64,000 nt of DNA. It comes from CAYQJL01 sp964612295 (GTDB lineage: Bacteria; Eisenbacteria; RBG-16-71-46; CAIMUX01; WJJG01). The stretch covers positions 62,001 to 126,000 of the forward strand of contig CAZTDY010000001.1 in assembly GCA_964612295.1 (NCBI GenBank), given 5' to 3'. Every line of letters begins with the position of its first letter. The stretch's first letter is position 1. Made by a program: the position numbers and the translations under genes. Positions 1 through 8,971 of this stretch are shown here, piece by piece. The notes beneath the pieces were generated by a model. It was not told where the DNA came from. It saw only the letters and a list, made by a program, of their open reading frames with translations, and searched no databases.

Positions 1-1352
1 TCCACCCAGTTCGGCACGAACGTCTCGGGGAAGACGCCTGATTCGGTCAGGAACGCGTGGTCATCTTCCAGGGCCTGCAGGGCTTCGACCAGCGAGGTTG
101 GCACCGAGGTGATCTGAGAGAGAGCCGCCTGATCTAGCGTCCGCACCTCGTCGTTGATGGGCCCCCATCCGAGCTTGCAGGGATCGATCCGGTTGCGAAT
201 GCCGTCGAGCCCGGCGAGGAGTTGCGCGGACATCGCCAGATACACGTTGCAGGTGCCGTCGGGCGGGCGGAACTCGATGCGCTGATCCTGCTCGTTGTTC
301 GCGTACTTCGGAATCCGAATCGCAGCGCTCCGGTTGGCCAGGCCGAAGAAGAGCATGGTGGGTGCTTCAAATCCTGGAATCAACCGCTTGTAACTGTTCG
401 TGCTGGGGTTGGTGAGGGCCAACAGTGCCCGACCGTGCTTCAGAAGTCCGCCGATGTAGAAGAGCGCGGTTTCGCTCAGGCCGTGAAGGCCATCGGGATC
501 GTAGAACAGGTTCTTGCCCTCTGAGAGCAGGTTTTGATGAAAGTGCATGCCGGAACCGGCCTCGTTGTAGAGCGGCTTGGGCATGAAGGTGGGACTCAGG
601 TTCTGGCGCACGGTCAGATTCTTGATCACGTGCTTCGACCACATCGTGCCGTCGGCGGCCTTCAGGAGCGGCTGGCGGGTGAGTTCGATCTCACACTGGC
701 CCGGTCCGCCCACCTCGTGATGATGGTAGCGAACCGGCATGCCGGCGTCCTCGATCATCTGGACCATCTTCGCGCGCAGGTTGTGCAGCCGATCCAGCGG
801 GGGACTGGCATGGTAGCCCCCCTGATGGGGGATGTTGTGTCCGAGTTGCCGTTCTCCGGTGTGGGCCGTGTTCCAGTCCGCTTCGTCCGAATCGACCTCG
901 TAGAAGGAGGAGTTGATCTCGTTGCCGTAGAAGACCTTGTTGAACACGTAGAACTCGAGCTCGGTCAACCACAGGCTGCCGGTGGCGATACCCTGATCAC
1001 TCGCGTACTGCTCGGCCCGGCGGGCGATGATGCGAGGATCGCGGCTGAACCACTCGCCGGTGTCGGCCTCGGCGATCTGACAGATCATGCTGAGCGTGGG
1101 CAGCTCGTAGAAGGGATCCAGCCGGGCGGTGTCGGGGTCCGGCTTCAAGACCAGATCGGCACCTGAGCGTCGCTGAAAGCCGGGCACGCTGGAGCCGTCG
1201 AAGGCCACGCCGTTGTCGAGGGTCTTCTGACTGAACGCGCTCTTGGGCAGGGTGACGTGCTGCCACCGTCCGAAAAGGTCGGAGAACTTCAGATCGATCA
1301 TCTCCACCTGGTGTTCTTCGATGATTCCGCGCAGCGGTTCAAAAGCGGACAT
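1..1352 (-). CDS. glnA: Glutamine synthetase type I (3' end beyond window)
   Basis: Makes glutamine from glutamate, ammonia and ATP in the cytosol. About 450 codons are visible, and roughly 20 C-terminal residues lie left of position 1. The translation begins MSAFEPLRGIIEEHQ and has the class I signatures DGSSVPGF (about residues 52-59), a histidine/glycine-rich metal and glutamate site (RYHHHEVGGPGQ), NPSTNSYKRLIPGFEAP and RIEFRPPDGTCN. The ATG at 1352 is preceded by GGAGG. The segment that normally holds the adenylylation tyrosine (NLYDLPPEE in enterobacteria) reads GWGPINDEVRTL here and has no tyrosine, so control by GlnE-type adenylylation is unlikely. The gene is divergent from hflX. Confidence 0.95.
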   Translation of the reverse strand, partial: MSAFEPLRGIIEEHQVEMIDLKFSDLFGRWQHVTLPKSAFSQKTLDNGVAFDGSSVPGFQRRSGADLVLKPDPDTARLDPFYELPTLSMICQIAEADTGEWFSRDPRIIARRAEQYASDQGIATGSLWLTELEFYVFNKVFYGNEINSSFYEVDSDEADWNTAHTGERQLGHNIPHQGGYHASPPLDRLHNLRAKMVQMIEDAGMPVRYHHHEVGGPGQCEIELTRQPLLKAADGTMWSKHVIKNLTVRQNLSPTFMPKPLYNEAGSGMHFHQNLLSEGKNLFYDPDGLHGLSETALFYIGGLLKHGRALLALTNPSTNSYKRLIPGFEAPTMLFFGLANRSAAIRIPKYANNEQDQRIEFRPPDGTCNVYLAMSAQLLAGLDGIRNRIDPCKLGWGPINDEVRTLDQAALSQITSVPTSLVEALQALEDDHAFLTESGVFPETFVPNWV

Positions 1353-1423
1353 GTTGGCCTCCTCAGATCACTCGAACGACGGTCCGGTCTTTTGGCGCAA
1401 AAACCGGAGTGCGAGGGCGAAAT

Positions 1424-1453
1424 ATCATAGGACATTCAGTGGCCGGATCACAA
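1424..1453 (-). promoter_or_regulatory. Candidate sigma70 promoter of glnA
   Basis: On the minus strand, TTGTGA (1453-1448) is followed after 18 bases by TATGAT (1429-1424). This would give a leader of about 65 bases before the glnA ATG at 1352. It is a match by eye only; no sigma54 GG-N10-GC element was recognised. Confidence 0.35.
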
Positions 1454-1548
1454 GTCCCGGCTGCAGCGCGGGGGCGGGCTCCACGATCAAACACCTTGAT
1501 CCGTTTCCTGGGGAACCGTCTAATCAGAGGTACGGGAGGACAGACAAC

Positions 1549-2763
1549 TTGGCATTTGAGACCAAACGCAAACCTGAACGATCCATCTTGGTGGGCCTGC
1601 TTGAACGGCCCCGCCGGCGACGGACGGGAAATACGGCGGTCCCCAACGGCCTGAGCCTGGCCAACGGCCCCAAGCCCACGGGCGCCAGCCTGGAAGAGCT
1701 GGCCCTGTTGGCGAAAACCGCCGGCAGCGACGTCCGCGATCAGCTTCTGCAGCGACGCGAGGCGATTCGGCCCGCGACCTTCCTCAGCCGCGGGAAGCTC
1801 GAGCAGCTCGCTGCTCTCTGCGAAGAGGCCGACGCCGACCTGGTCATCTTCGACGAGGACCTCTCACCCGCCCAGGGACGCAATCTGGAGAAATATCTGG
1901 AGCGGAAGGTCATCGACCGCACCGAGTTGATCCTGGACATCTTCGCTACCCGGGCGCGGACGCGCGAGGCGCAGCTCCAGGTCGAGCTGGCCCAGCTGCA
2001 GTACATGCTGCCGCGCCTCACGGGCCTCTGGAAACACCTCTCCCGGCAGGTCGGCGGGATCGGAACCCGCGGCCCCGGGGAAACCCAGCTCGAGGTCGAC
2101 CGCCGGCGGGTTCGTCAGCGCATCAGCATTCTCAAGCGGCGCCTGACCGCCGTGGAGCGGGAGCGAGCGACCCAAAGCCGGCAGCGGAAAGCCATGTTTC
2201 GCGCCTGCCTGGTGGGATACACCAATGCGGGGAAGTCGACCCTCTTCAATACGCTCACGCGGGCCGGCGTCCTGGAGGAAGACCGCCTTTTCGCCACGCT
2301 CGAGACGACCACGCGCCGCCTGTCGATCGGACCGGACCAGACCGTCCTCTTGTCCGACACCGTCGGTTTCATTCGCAAACTTCCGCATCATCTGGTGGCG
2401 TCCTTCCGGGCAACGTTGGGGGAGGTTCGCGAGGCCGATTGCCTCATCCATGTGGTTGACGGCTCGCATCCCGGGTTCCATCAACAGATGACCGCGGTGG
2501 ACGAGGTGGTCGAGAAGCTCCTGGAGAAGCGGGAGGTGTCCCGGCTGGTGATTCTGAACAAGGCCGACCTCCTGACGCCCGAAGAGCGGCTCGGCCGCCG
2601 GGCGGAATTTCCAGACGCCCTGCTCATGTCGGCCCGCGAACGCGAGCAGGCCGAGGCGCTCCGCGGGCGCCTGGTGGACATCTGCCGCGAGAATCACCGT
2701 TGTCAGGAACGCCCTGCCGCCGAGGAGGAGTCCACCCGGCAGGAGGAGCCCCCACGTGGCTGA
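1549..2763 (+). CDS. hflX: GTPase HflX
   Basis: Ribosome-associated GTPase that splits or rescues stalled 70S ribosomes. The start is TTG 1549, because GGGAGGA sits 8 bases upstream and the protein then begins AFETKRKPERS as in other HflX; the open frame runs further upstream without support. The 404 residues hold the HflX N-terminal domain, the family signature GGIGTRGPGETQLE (about 173-186), G1 GYTNAGKST (223-231), G3 DTVGF and G4 NKAD. A short polar tail follows. The stop overlaps the GTG start of the next gene, so the two are probably translationally coupled. Confidence 0.95.
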   Translation: MAFETKRKPERSILVGLLERPRRRRTGNTAVPNGLSLANGPKPTGASLEELALLAKTAGSDVRDQLLQRREAIRPATFLSRGKLEQLAALCEEADADLVIFDEDLSPAQGRNLEKYLERKVIDRTELILDIFATRARTREAQLQVELAQLQYMLPRLTGLWKHLSRQVGGIGTRGPGETQLEVDRRRVRQRISILKRRLTAVERERATQSRQRKAMFRACLVGYTNAGKSTLFNTLTRAGVLEEDRLFATLETTTRRLSIGPDQTVLLSDTVGFIRKLPHHLVASFRATLGEVREADCLIHVVDGSHPGFHQQMTAVDEVVEKLLEKREVSRLVILNKADLLTPEERLGRRAEFPDALLMSAREREQAEALRGRLVDICRENHRCQERPAAEEESTRQEEPPRG

Positions 2764-3928
2764 TTGGCCTCCCGGATCGCCTGCGCCTCTGCAGATCCGC
2801 GCCTGGTGCGACCGGCTTCGGGGCTTCGCCGACCTTGACGACCTCCACTCCTCGGACTTCTGGCGGGCGGAGTCGGCCTCGATTGAAGATCTGCTGGCCA
2901 CCCCCCATGTCGGCCGGCGATCCTCTGCGGGCACCGGCGTCGGGCCGCGCGCGCGCATCGTTCACTGGAACATCCTGAAGGGAATCGCCTATGAGGGGCT
3001 CCGCGACGCCCTCTTGACCCACCCCGCGCTGAGAGATACGGATGTCCTCCTGCTCAATGAGGTCGATGTGGGGATGGCCCGTTCGGGCAACCGCCACGTC
3101 GCCGCTGCGCTGGGACGCGACCTGGATCGGGACTGGGTCTACCAGCCGAACTACCTCGAACTGACGAAGGGGCCCGCCGGCGATGCCCTCGCTCCCGGCC
3201 AGAACGAGACCGGCTTACACGGCGTGGCGATCCTGACGCGCGCGGCTCCCCTGGCCTGGGCACCGATTGAGCTGCCCGAGTGCTTTCAGATGTTTTCCTT
3301 TCACGAGAAGCGCCTTGGCCGGCGGACCGGGCTGGTCCTGTCCCTTCCGGGGGGGCTGGTCGTGGGCACTGCTCACCATGAGGTGCGCGGGATGCCCCGG
3401 TGTCGGGCCGAACAGACCAGGGCTTTCCTCGCCGGCGTCCAATCTTTCTGCGAGGATGAAACCCGCGCCGGCCGGCCGCCCGAGCGGGTAATCCTCTCCG
3501 GAGACCTCAACACCCACACCTTCCTGCGGGGCGACCTGCAGAGTGCAATCCGCGGGGCCCTGAGGCTCCTCTTCACGCCGCAGGGTGCCTTGCGCCGCCA
3601 ATTCCTCTCTCCCTGGCTCAGGAATCGGGAACCCCTCTTCTCCGTGCTACGTGAGGCCGGGTATCGTTGGCAGGAGTACAACCGCGACCAGCACACCGCG
3701 CACGCGCCCCTGCCGGTGATCGAGGAGGGCGATCGACTCCCTCGAGCGCTCCACCGCCTGCTCTCGGCGCTCTTGCCCTTTCAGGAGCGGGGCATTCCTC
3801 TGCATCTGGACTGGTTTTTTGGCCGGGGGCTGCCCGATGTGGGCGTGAAAGCTCAGACGATCGATGAACTCGCCGGCGACGGAAGACCGTCGGATCATGC
3901 GCCGATCCTGCTGGATCTGCCGGGCTAA
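2756..3928 (+). CDS. Endonuclease/exonuclease/phosphatase-fold hydrolase
   Basis: A 390-residue protein of the EEP (DNase I-like) superfamily, which cleaves phosphodiesters or phosphomonoesters with a divalent metal. Visible motifs are HWNILKG (about 70), LLNEVD with the metal-binding glutamate (about 100), NETGLHGVAILTR, SGDLNTH (catalytic Asp/Asn), LDWFF and PSDHAPI with the terminal catalytic Asp-His pair. There is no signal peptide, so it is probably cytosolic. GTG 2756 lies inside the end of hflX behind AGGAGG. The substrate cannot be told from sequence; DNA, sphingomyelin-like lipid or inositol phosphate are all possible. Its TAA overlaps the stop of the convergent HD-GYP gene. Confidence 0.85.
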   Translation: MADWPPGSPAPLQIRAWCDRLRGFADLDDLHSSDFWRAESASIEDLLATPHVGRRSSAGTGVGPRARIVHWNILKGIAYEGLRDALLTHPALRDTDVLLLNEVDVGMARSGNRHVAAALGRDLDRDWVYQPNYLELTKGPAGDALAPGQNETGLHGVAILTRAAPLAWAPIELPECFQMFSFHEKRLGRRTGLVLSLPGGLVVGTAHHEVRGMPRCRAEQTRAFLAGVQSFCEDETRAGRPPERVILSGDLNTHTFLRGDLQSAIRGALRLLFTPQGALRRQFLSPWLRNREPLFSVLREAGYRWQEYNRDQHTAHAPLPVIEEGDRLPRALHRLLSALLPFQERGIPLHLDWFFGRGLPDVGVKAQTIDELAGDGRPSDHAPILLDLPG

Positions 3929-5478
3929 GAGACCTGCTCGGCCGTCTCGAACATGATGCGGTTCTCTTTGAGGAACGGGATCATCCGCGAGAGGGCCTCG
4001 ACCACGTCGGCATCGAGCTGGGCGCCGCTCACCCGCCGGATTTCCGCGAAGGCTTCATCCTCGGTCCAGGCCAGGCGGTAGGGGCGATCCGAGGTGAGCG
4101 CATCGAATGTGTCGGCCACGGCGATGATCCGGGCCGCCATGGGAATCGCCTCTTTCGTGATTCCCATCGGATAGCCGCGGCCGTCGATCCGCTCGTGATG
4201 GAACAGGACGACCTGGCTGGCCTCCTTCAGCTGATCGATGTGGCTCAGGACCTCGTATCCCCGCCAGGGATGTTGTTTGACGATCTCGAACTCCTCGGGG
4301 CTCAAAGGACCCCGTTTGTTCAAGATCGACTCGGGCATCCCGATCTTGCCGACGTCGTGAAGGATGCTTGCCCACCGCAGGTCTTCCAATCCCGAGACCG
4401 ACAGCCCCAAGTCGCGGCCGAGCAGCATCGAGAGCAGATTGACGCGTGCCGAATGCCCCGATGTGTACGGGTCCTTGGCTTCGATCGCGCTCACCAGCGC
4501 CTTGACGGTGGACATCAGGAAGTTGCCCACGTTCTCCTGCAGGTCCGCGCTCCGCAAGGCCATGCTGGTCTGCTCGGCCAGGGCCCGCGTCAGGCGGAGA
4601 TCCGGGGCGCCGTAGGGGGCTCGCCCGGCCCGCAGGAGGGCGATGAATCCCGCCTTCGGCCGATCGGCATCGATCGGGCACAAGGCGACCTGGACGGGTG
4701 CCGGAAACGGGCTCGGCTGGCCGAGGACCTGGGATAGATCTCCGTGGATCTGCCCGGTCGACCAGCTGCCCATGCTGTACCAAAGCTGGGCCGCCAGGTC
4801 GCGCGAGTCGCGCTCGCCCAGCTGCAGGCGCGGGGGATCGACGTAGGGGTTTGCGCACAGGACCGGCTGCCGGAACCCGGGGATCTGCAGCAGGGCCAGA
4901 TCGGCGCCCACCGGCGCACACCCCTGCTGGAGGATGAACTCGATCGCCTGCGGATCCGTATCGGGAGCTCTCATCCGGGCCGAAATCCGTCGCAACATGC
5001 CAAGCTCGGCCTGCAGGCTGATGAGCTCATCCTGAAGGCCACAGTTGCGCTTGGCCAGGGCCAGGTGCGAACCCAAAGCCAGGGCCAGGGTGCGCAGCAT
5101 CCGCTCGGCCTGTTCCCGCCCCTGCCGCGGCGACTTGCGCGACAGCGCCGTGAGGACCCCGGGGGCCGATCCCGCGGTGGAGGGGACCGGCACGGCCAGG
5201 AGGAGGCGGCCATCCGGGAGGATCTCATGCGCGGTGCACATCTCGGAGGTGGCCTCCCGAGCGAGCGACTGGATCCGGCGCACCACATCGTCGGCCGGCG
5301 TCGAGGGGGTGGCAAAGAGCACTCTCAGATCCGTCGACCAAAACTGGAGGTGCAGATCGGCCTCCTCCGCGTGGGCCCGGAGCAGGCCCGCGAACCCCGA
5401 ATCGATGAGTTCGGTTGCTTGACTGGGCTGATGCAGACCGAGCATGGGCTGTGACCTCGATTCAGGGTGAGCTTTCAC
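3925..5478 (-). CDS. HD-GYP domain protein with N-terminal sensor region
   Basis: Putative cyclic-di-GMP phosphodiesterase. The 517 residues comprise an N-terminal region of two probable GAF-like segments joined by a coiled coil (about 1-310, no transmembrane segment), then a complete HD-GYP domain: HSARV (342), HD in ASILHDVGKIG (H374-D375) and HHERIDGRGYP (427-437). All metal-ligand motifs are intact, so activity is likely. The sensed signal is unknown. ATG 5478 is the longest start; a second ATG 11 codons in (MLGLHQPS) is possible. The gene is transcribed alone. Confidence 0.9.
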   Translation of the reverse strand: MKAHPESRSQPMLGLHQPSQATELIDSGFAGLLRAHAEEADLHLQFWSTDLRVLFATPSTPADDVVRRIQSLAREATSEMCTAHEILPDGRLLLAVPVPSTAGSAPGVLTALSRKSPRQGREQAERMLRTLALALGSHLALAKRNCGLQDELISLQAELGMLRRISARMRAPDTDPQAIEFILQQGCAPVGADLALLQIPGFRQPVLCANPYVDPPRLQLGERDSRDLAAQLWYSMGSWSTGQIHGDLSQVLGQPSPFPAPVQVALCPIDADRPKAGFIALLRAGRAPYGAPDLRLTRALAEQTSMALRSADLQENVGNFLMSTVKALVSAIEAKDPYTSGHSARVNLLSMLLGRDLGLSVSGLEDLRWASILHDVGKIGMPESILNKRGPLSPEEFEIVKQHPWRGYEVLSHIDQLKEASQVVLFHHERIDGRGYPMGITKEAIPMAARIIAVADTFDALTSDRPYRLAWTEDEAFAEIRRVSGAQLDADVVEALSRMIPFLKENRIMFETAEQVS

Positions 5479-5699
5479 CGATGACGAATCTTATCTCCTG
5501 GCGGCGGGTTTCACTTATAAGGGTCGGCCCCCGCGGTCCGTTTCTGTGATGGTCCGCACGCGTAGTTGGCTGATCTCGGAGGCTTGGTGGCAGGCTTAGG
5601 GGTTGGATGGATTCAGCCAGTCCAGTATCCTGCCGGAGCCGGCCCAGCGGCATACGCTAGGGCCGGCGGATCCCCGCCCTTGAGGAGGGCGATTGGGAG

Positions 5700-7088
5700 A
5701 TGAAGGAAGCGAGGACTATGAGACTACGGAACGAGTACAGAGGTGGATTCCGGCCACTGAACCTGGGTGGCCGGATCGATCGGGTGATGCTGCTTCTTCT
5801 GGTGCTGATCGGCTGCCACGCCACAGCGCCCGGCGCCGATCTCGTCGAAAGCGTGGTCGCGGTGGTCGACAAGGAGCCGATCCTGCGAACGGAGATCGAG
5901 GCCCAACTGGAGATGGCCCTCTATTCGATGGGGATCGACCCCAACGACACGGCCCGCGTCTTAGAGATCCGCGAGCAGGTCCTCGATCAGCAGATCGACC
6001 AACTGGTGCTCTACCAGGAAGCCGTCGTTCAGGAAATCCCGATCGACGAGGAGGAGATCGACGGCGCCGTGAACGAGGCGATCGCCCGAAACAAGCAGGA
6101 AATCGGCTCCGAGGAGCTGTTTCTCAGGCAGCTCGAGCTCGACGGGCTGACCGAGGACGAGTTGCGCGAACGCTACTCCCGCCAGGCGCGCATCGAGATG
6201 ATGGTTGGGCGGCTCATGCACCGAGACCTGAACGTCGAGGTTTCCGTGAACGAGGAAGAGATCAAGGCCTACTTCGACGAGCACCAGTCCGAGCTTCCGC
6301 GCCGCGAGGCAGCGCTGCACTTGCAGCACATCGTCATCGGGGTCTCTCCCGACACCATTCTCGTGGAGAAGGCCCAGTCGCTTGCGTTGGAGGTGGCCAC
6401 CCAGATTCGATCCGGTGAATTGAGTTTCGCCGATGCGGCGCGGCGCTATTCCGACGACCCCAACGGCCGCACGGGCGGTGATCTTCGCCGGGTCGCACGC
6501 GGCGATTTCGCGCAGAGCATGGGGCCGGCGTTCGAGGACGCTCTGTTTGTGCTCGAGGTCGACCAGCTCTCGGATCCGTTGCCCAGTCCGCTGGGGTTTC
6601 ACCTGGTCCTCCTCCAGGACAAGGACCCGGCGGGCGCCTGGATCCACCCGAGTCACATTCTCTTCCGGGTCCCCGTGGTGCAGGCCGATGCCGCGCGGGC
6701 GGAAGCAGAGGCCGAGGAGGTCTACCGGCGGGCTCAGGCCGGTGAGTCGTTCGAAGAACTTGCGCGGCGCTTTTCCGACGAACCCGAATCCGCCGCCCGG
6801 GGAGGAGACCTGGGCTGGATCCCCACGAGCACGCTCACCGATCAGGCGGCCGAGCTGCTTCCGCGGTTGGCCGAGGGCGAGATCACGCCGCCGCTGACAA
6901 CCGATGGCTTTTTCCACATCTTTCGTTTGATCGAGCGTGAAGGTGAGCGGGACTATGCCTACGAAGAGGTGGTCACCGAGTTGACCAACGTCGTGCGAGA
7001 GCAAAAGCGCATGGAGCGCTATGAGGAATGGGTCGCCGAGGTCAGAGAGCGGCACTACATCAAGAGAAATCCATGGGGTGAGGATTGA
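5700..7088 (+). CDS. SurA-like periplasmic peptidyl-prolyl isomerase
   Basis: Outer-membrane protein chaperone/prolyl isomerase. After a basic N-terminus there is a hydrophobic stretch (29-38) ending LIGC and then APGA, which is either a lipobox or a signal peptidase I site. A SurA N-terminal chaperone region follows (about 48-200), then two parvulin domains (about 206-307 and 315-415) with HIVIG and HILFR starts and the RYSDDP/RFSDEP motifs. ATG 5700 has GAGGAGGG about ten bases upstream; ATG 5718 is an alternative. It opens a long tightly packed run into ftsEX. The 220 bases upstream hold only a weak promoter candidate (TTGGAT-17-TATCCT). Confidence 0.9.
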   Translation: MKEARTMRLRNEYRGGFRPLNLGGRIDRVMLLLLVLIGCHATAPGADLVESVVAVVDKEPILRTEIEAQLEMALYSMGIDPNDTARVLEIREQVLDQQIDQLVLYQEAVVQEIPIDEEEIDGAVNEAIARNKQEIGSEELFLRQLELDGLTEDELRERYSRQARIEMMVGRLMHRDLNVEVSVNEEEIKAYFDEHQSELPRREAALHLQHIVIGVSPDTILVEKAQSLALEVATQIRSGELSFADAARRYSDDPNGRTGGDLRRVARGDFAQSMGPAFEDALFVLEVDQLSDPLPSPLGFHLVLLQDKDPAGAWIHPSHILFRVPVVQADAARAEAEAEEVYRRAQAGESFEELARRFSDEPESAARGGDLGWIPTSTLTDQAAELLPRLAEGEITPPLTTDGFFHIFRLIEREGERDYAYEEVVTELTNVVREQKRMERYEEWVAEVRERHYIKRNPWGED

Positions 7089-7389
7089 TCAAACACTGCA
7101 CTGGCTCTGTCTGGTGAAGAGCCGGTCGCTCGCTGCGCGCGCCTGCCGGGAGGGGCGCGTGCTGGTGGACGGGAGTCCGGTGAAGGGCTCTCGCGAAGCT
7201 CGGTGCGGTGAAGAGATCGTCCTGCAGAACCCCGCCCGTGTGCAGGCCAAGGTCATTGAGCTCTGCGCGGTTCCCGCCCGCCAGATCAGTCGCAAGGATG
7301 CAGGCGACTACTACACCGTGCTTCGGGTGGAAGAGCTCGACCGACAGGACCTCAACTGGAACCGCTCGGATGGAACCGAGGACGAATGA
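7078..7389 (+). CDS. S4-domain RNA-binding protein (Hsp15/RqcP-like)
   Basis: A 103-residue protein consisting of an S4 domain (RIDQTLHWLCLVKSRSLAAR, then CREGRVLVDGSPVK and GEEIVLQ) plus a short polar tail. Proteins of this type bind 50S ribosomes carrying nascent-chain tRNA (Hsp15/RqcP). GTG 7078 is the last plausible start before the S4 domain and overlaps the end of the surA-like gene by 11 bases. No strong ribosome-binding site is seen, so coupling is likely. The stop overlaps ftsE (ATGA). Assignment to Hsp15 rather than another S4 protein is by size and shape only. Confidence 0.8.
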   Translation: MRIDQTLHWLCLVKSRSLAARACREGRVLVDGSPVKGSREARCGEEIVLQNPARVQAKVIELCAVPARQISRKDAGDYYTVLRVEELDRQDLNWNRSDGTEDE

Positions 7390-8084
7390 TCACCTTCGAG
7401 AAGGTCGGCAAGCGATACTCCGAGGCGGGCGACCTGTGGGCCCTGGAGGATCTGAGCTTCCACATTGAATCCGGCGAGATGGTCTTCCTGCTGGGGGAGA
7501 GCGGCGCCGGTAAGAGCACCCTCCTGAAACTGATCACCCTCGAAGAGCGCCCGTCGAAGGGGAAGGTCCATGCGGTGGGCTTCGACAGCGAAACCATCAC
7601 CCGGGCGCAGGTTCCCTTCCTCCGGCGCCGGTGCGGCATGGTCTTTCAGGATTTCAGGCTGATCAAGGACAAGACCATTTTCGAGAATGTGGCGTTCTGC
7701 CTGCGGATGACCGGGACCCTGGAGCGGCAGGTCATCACCCGGGCGGTGTCGCGGGTGCTGCGCAGCGTGGGGATCTACGGGAAGCGGAATGCGTTTCCGC
7801 ATCAGCTCAGCGGTGGTGAGCAGCAACGCGCCGCGATCGGCCGCGCTCTGATCCATGAACCGCCCCTGCTGCTGGCCGACGAACCGACCGGCAATCTCGA
7901 TCAGGCGACCGGCACGGAAATCATGACCCTGCTCGAACAGTTTCACGTGGCGGGAACCACGGTTATTGTGGCGACCCACAACATGGAGTTCGCCCGCCGG
8001 TTCGCCACCCGGATGATCACCTTGCACCAGGGGCAGATCGCCGAGGATCTTTTCCTGAGACCCCACGGCACGGAGATCTATTGA
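7386..8084 (+). CDS. ftsE: Cell division ATP-binding protein FtsE
   Basis: ATPase of the FtsEX complex, which gates septal peptidoglycan hydrolysis through an EnvC-type partner. The 232-residue ABC domain has Walker A GESGAGKST (37-45), a Q-loop (FQDFRLI), signature LSGGEQQR, Walker B LLLADEPTGNLD and switch histidine in ATHN. The ATG overlaps the stop of the S4 gene, and the stop overlaps the TTG of ftsX. The order ftsE-ftsX-envC-like confirms the assignment. Confidence 0.95.
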   Translation: MITFEKVGKRYSEAGDLWALEDLSFHIESGEMVFLLGESGAGKSTLLKLITLEERPSKGKVHAVGFDSETITRAQVPFLRRRCGMVFQDFRLIKDKTIFENVAFCLRMTGTLERQVITRAVSRVLRSVGIYGKRNAFPHQLSGGEQQRAAIGRALIHEPPLLLADEPTGNLDQATGTEIMTLLEQFHVAGTTVIVATHNMEFARRFATRMITLHQGQIAEDLFLRPHGTEIY

Positions 8085-8971
8085 ACACGTTCACGTTCTT
8101 CATGCAGGAGGCGAACTCCTCCTTGCGCCGGAACCTGTCGGCGAGCTTCGCTGCGGTCACCGCGATCGCCGCGGTTCTCTTCCTGCTCAGCTTGCTGATG
8201 GTGGTCAGCCACAACATCCTCGTGCTGGCCGAACGGTTGGGAGAACGCAAGGGGCTGTCCGTTTTCCTCGACCCGGATCTGCCGGCCGAGCGGGTGAGCG
8301 AACTCGAACATCACTTCTCCAGCTTCCCGGAAGTGCGCGCGCTTCAAGTTGTCTCCCGCGCCGACGCGCTCCGAGAGATCGAGGAGGATCTGGGGCTGGA
8401 GAACATCGCCGAGGCGATCGGTGAGAATCCGCTCCCCGACGCGCTTCTCATCCTCCCCGATCCGGACCTGGACGACGCGGCCACCCTGGCCCGTCTGGCG
8501 GGAGAGATCGAAGCCTACGAAGGGGTCGAAGACGTTCTCTACGGCGAGCGGTGGGTCGAGGCCCTCGATCGCGGGCTGACCATGGTCCAGCGGGCCAATG
8601 CGATCACCGGGTTTCTCGCGGTTCTGGCCATCGTGCTGGTCCTCGGCAACACGCTGCGTCTCATCGTGCTCATGCGCGAAGAGACCCTCGCCATCATGAA
8701 GATGATGGGAGCGACCGACGCCTTCATCCGCTCTCCGTTTGTCCTGGCCGGGGTCATGCTCTGCCTGACCGGGGCCGTTCTGGCGCTGCTCATGCTTTAC
8801 GCGGGTTACGTGGCCAGCGGCTACCTCTTTCCCGGGCTGCGGTTTCTCCCGACGATCTCCCTGGTGACGTTTGTCCTGGGGGTGGGTGTTGTCGGTGTGG
8901 CGGGCAGTCTCCTGACGGTCGAGGTGTCGATCCGCCAGCTCGAGCGGCAGGGAGGGCACCTTGAAACATAG
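8081..8971 (+). CDS. ftsX: Cell division protein FtsX
   Basis: Membrane subunit of FtsEX. The 296 residues show a short cytoplasmic N-terminus, TM1 (about 22-45), a large extracytoplasmic domain (46-170) that would contact the EnvC-like protein, and three further TM segments (about 172-192, 222-246, 262-286) carrying the MKMMGATDAFIRSPF coupling region typical of FtsX. Start is TTG 8081 in a TTGA overlap with ftsE; the RRNLSASFAAVT segment near the start fits the family. Confidence 0.95.
   Translation: MNTFTFFMQEANSSLRRNLSASFAAVTAIAAVLFLLSLLMVVSHNILVLAERLGERKGLSVFLDPDLPAERVSELEHHFSSFPEVRALQVVSRADALREIEEDLGLENIAEAIGENPLPDALLILPDPDLDDAATLARLAGEIEAYEGVEDVLYGERWVEALDRGLTMVQRANAITGFLAVLAIVLVLGNTLRLIVLMREETLAIMKMMGATDAFIRSPFVLAGVMLCLTGAVLALLMLYAGYVASGYLFPGLRFLPTISLVTFVLGVGVVGVAGSLLTVEVSIRQLERQGGHLET

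Noticed and set aside
534..1166. Plus-strand reading frame of 210 codons opposite glnA
   Set aside because: It is the antisense of a clear glutamine synthetase gene, has no ribosome-binding site and matches no family.
1864..2958. 364-codon minus-strand frame over hflX and the EEP gene
   Set aside because: Antisense to two well-supported genes; typical of GC-rich DNA.
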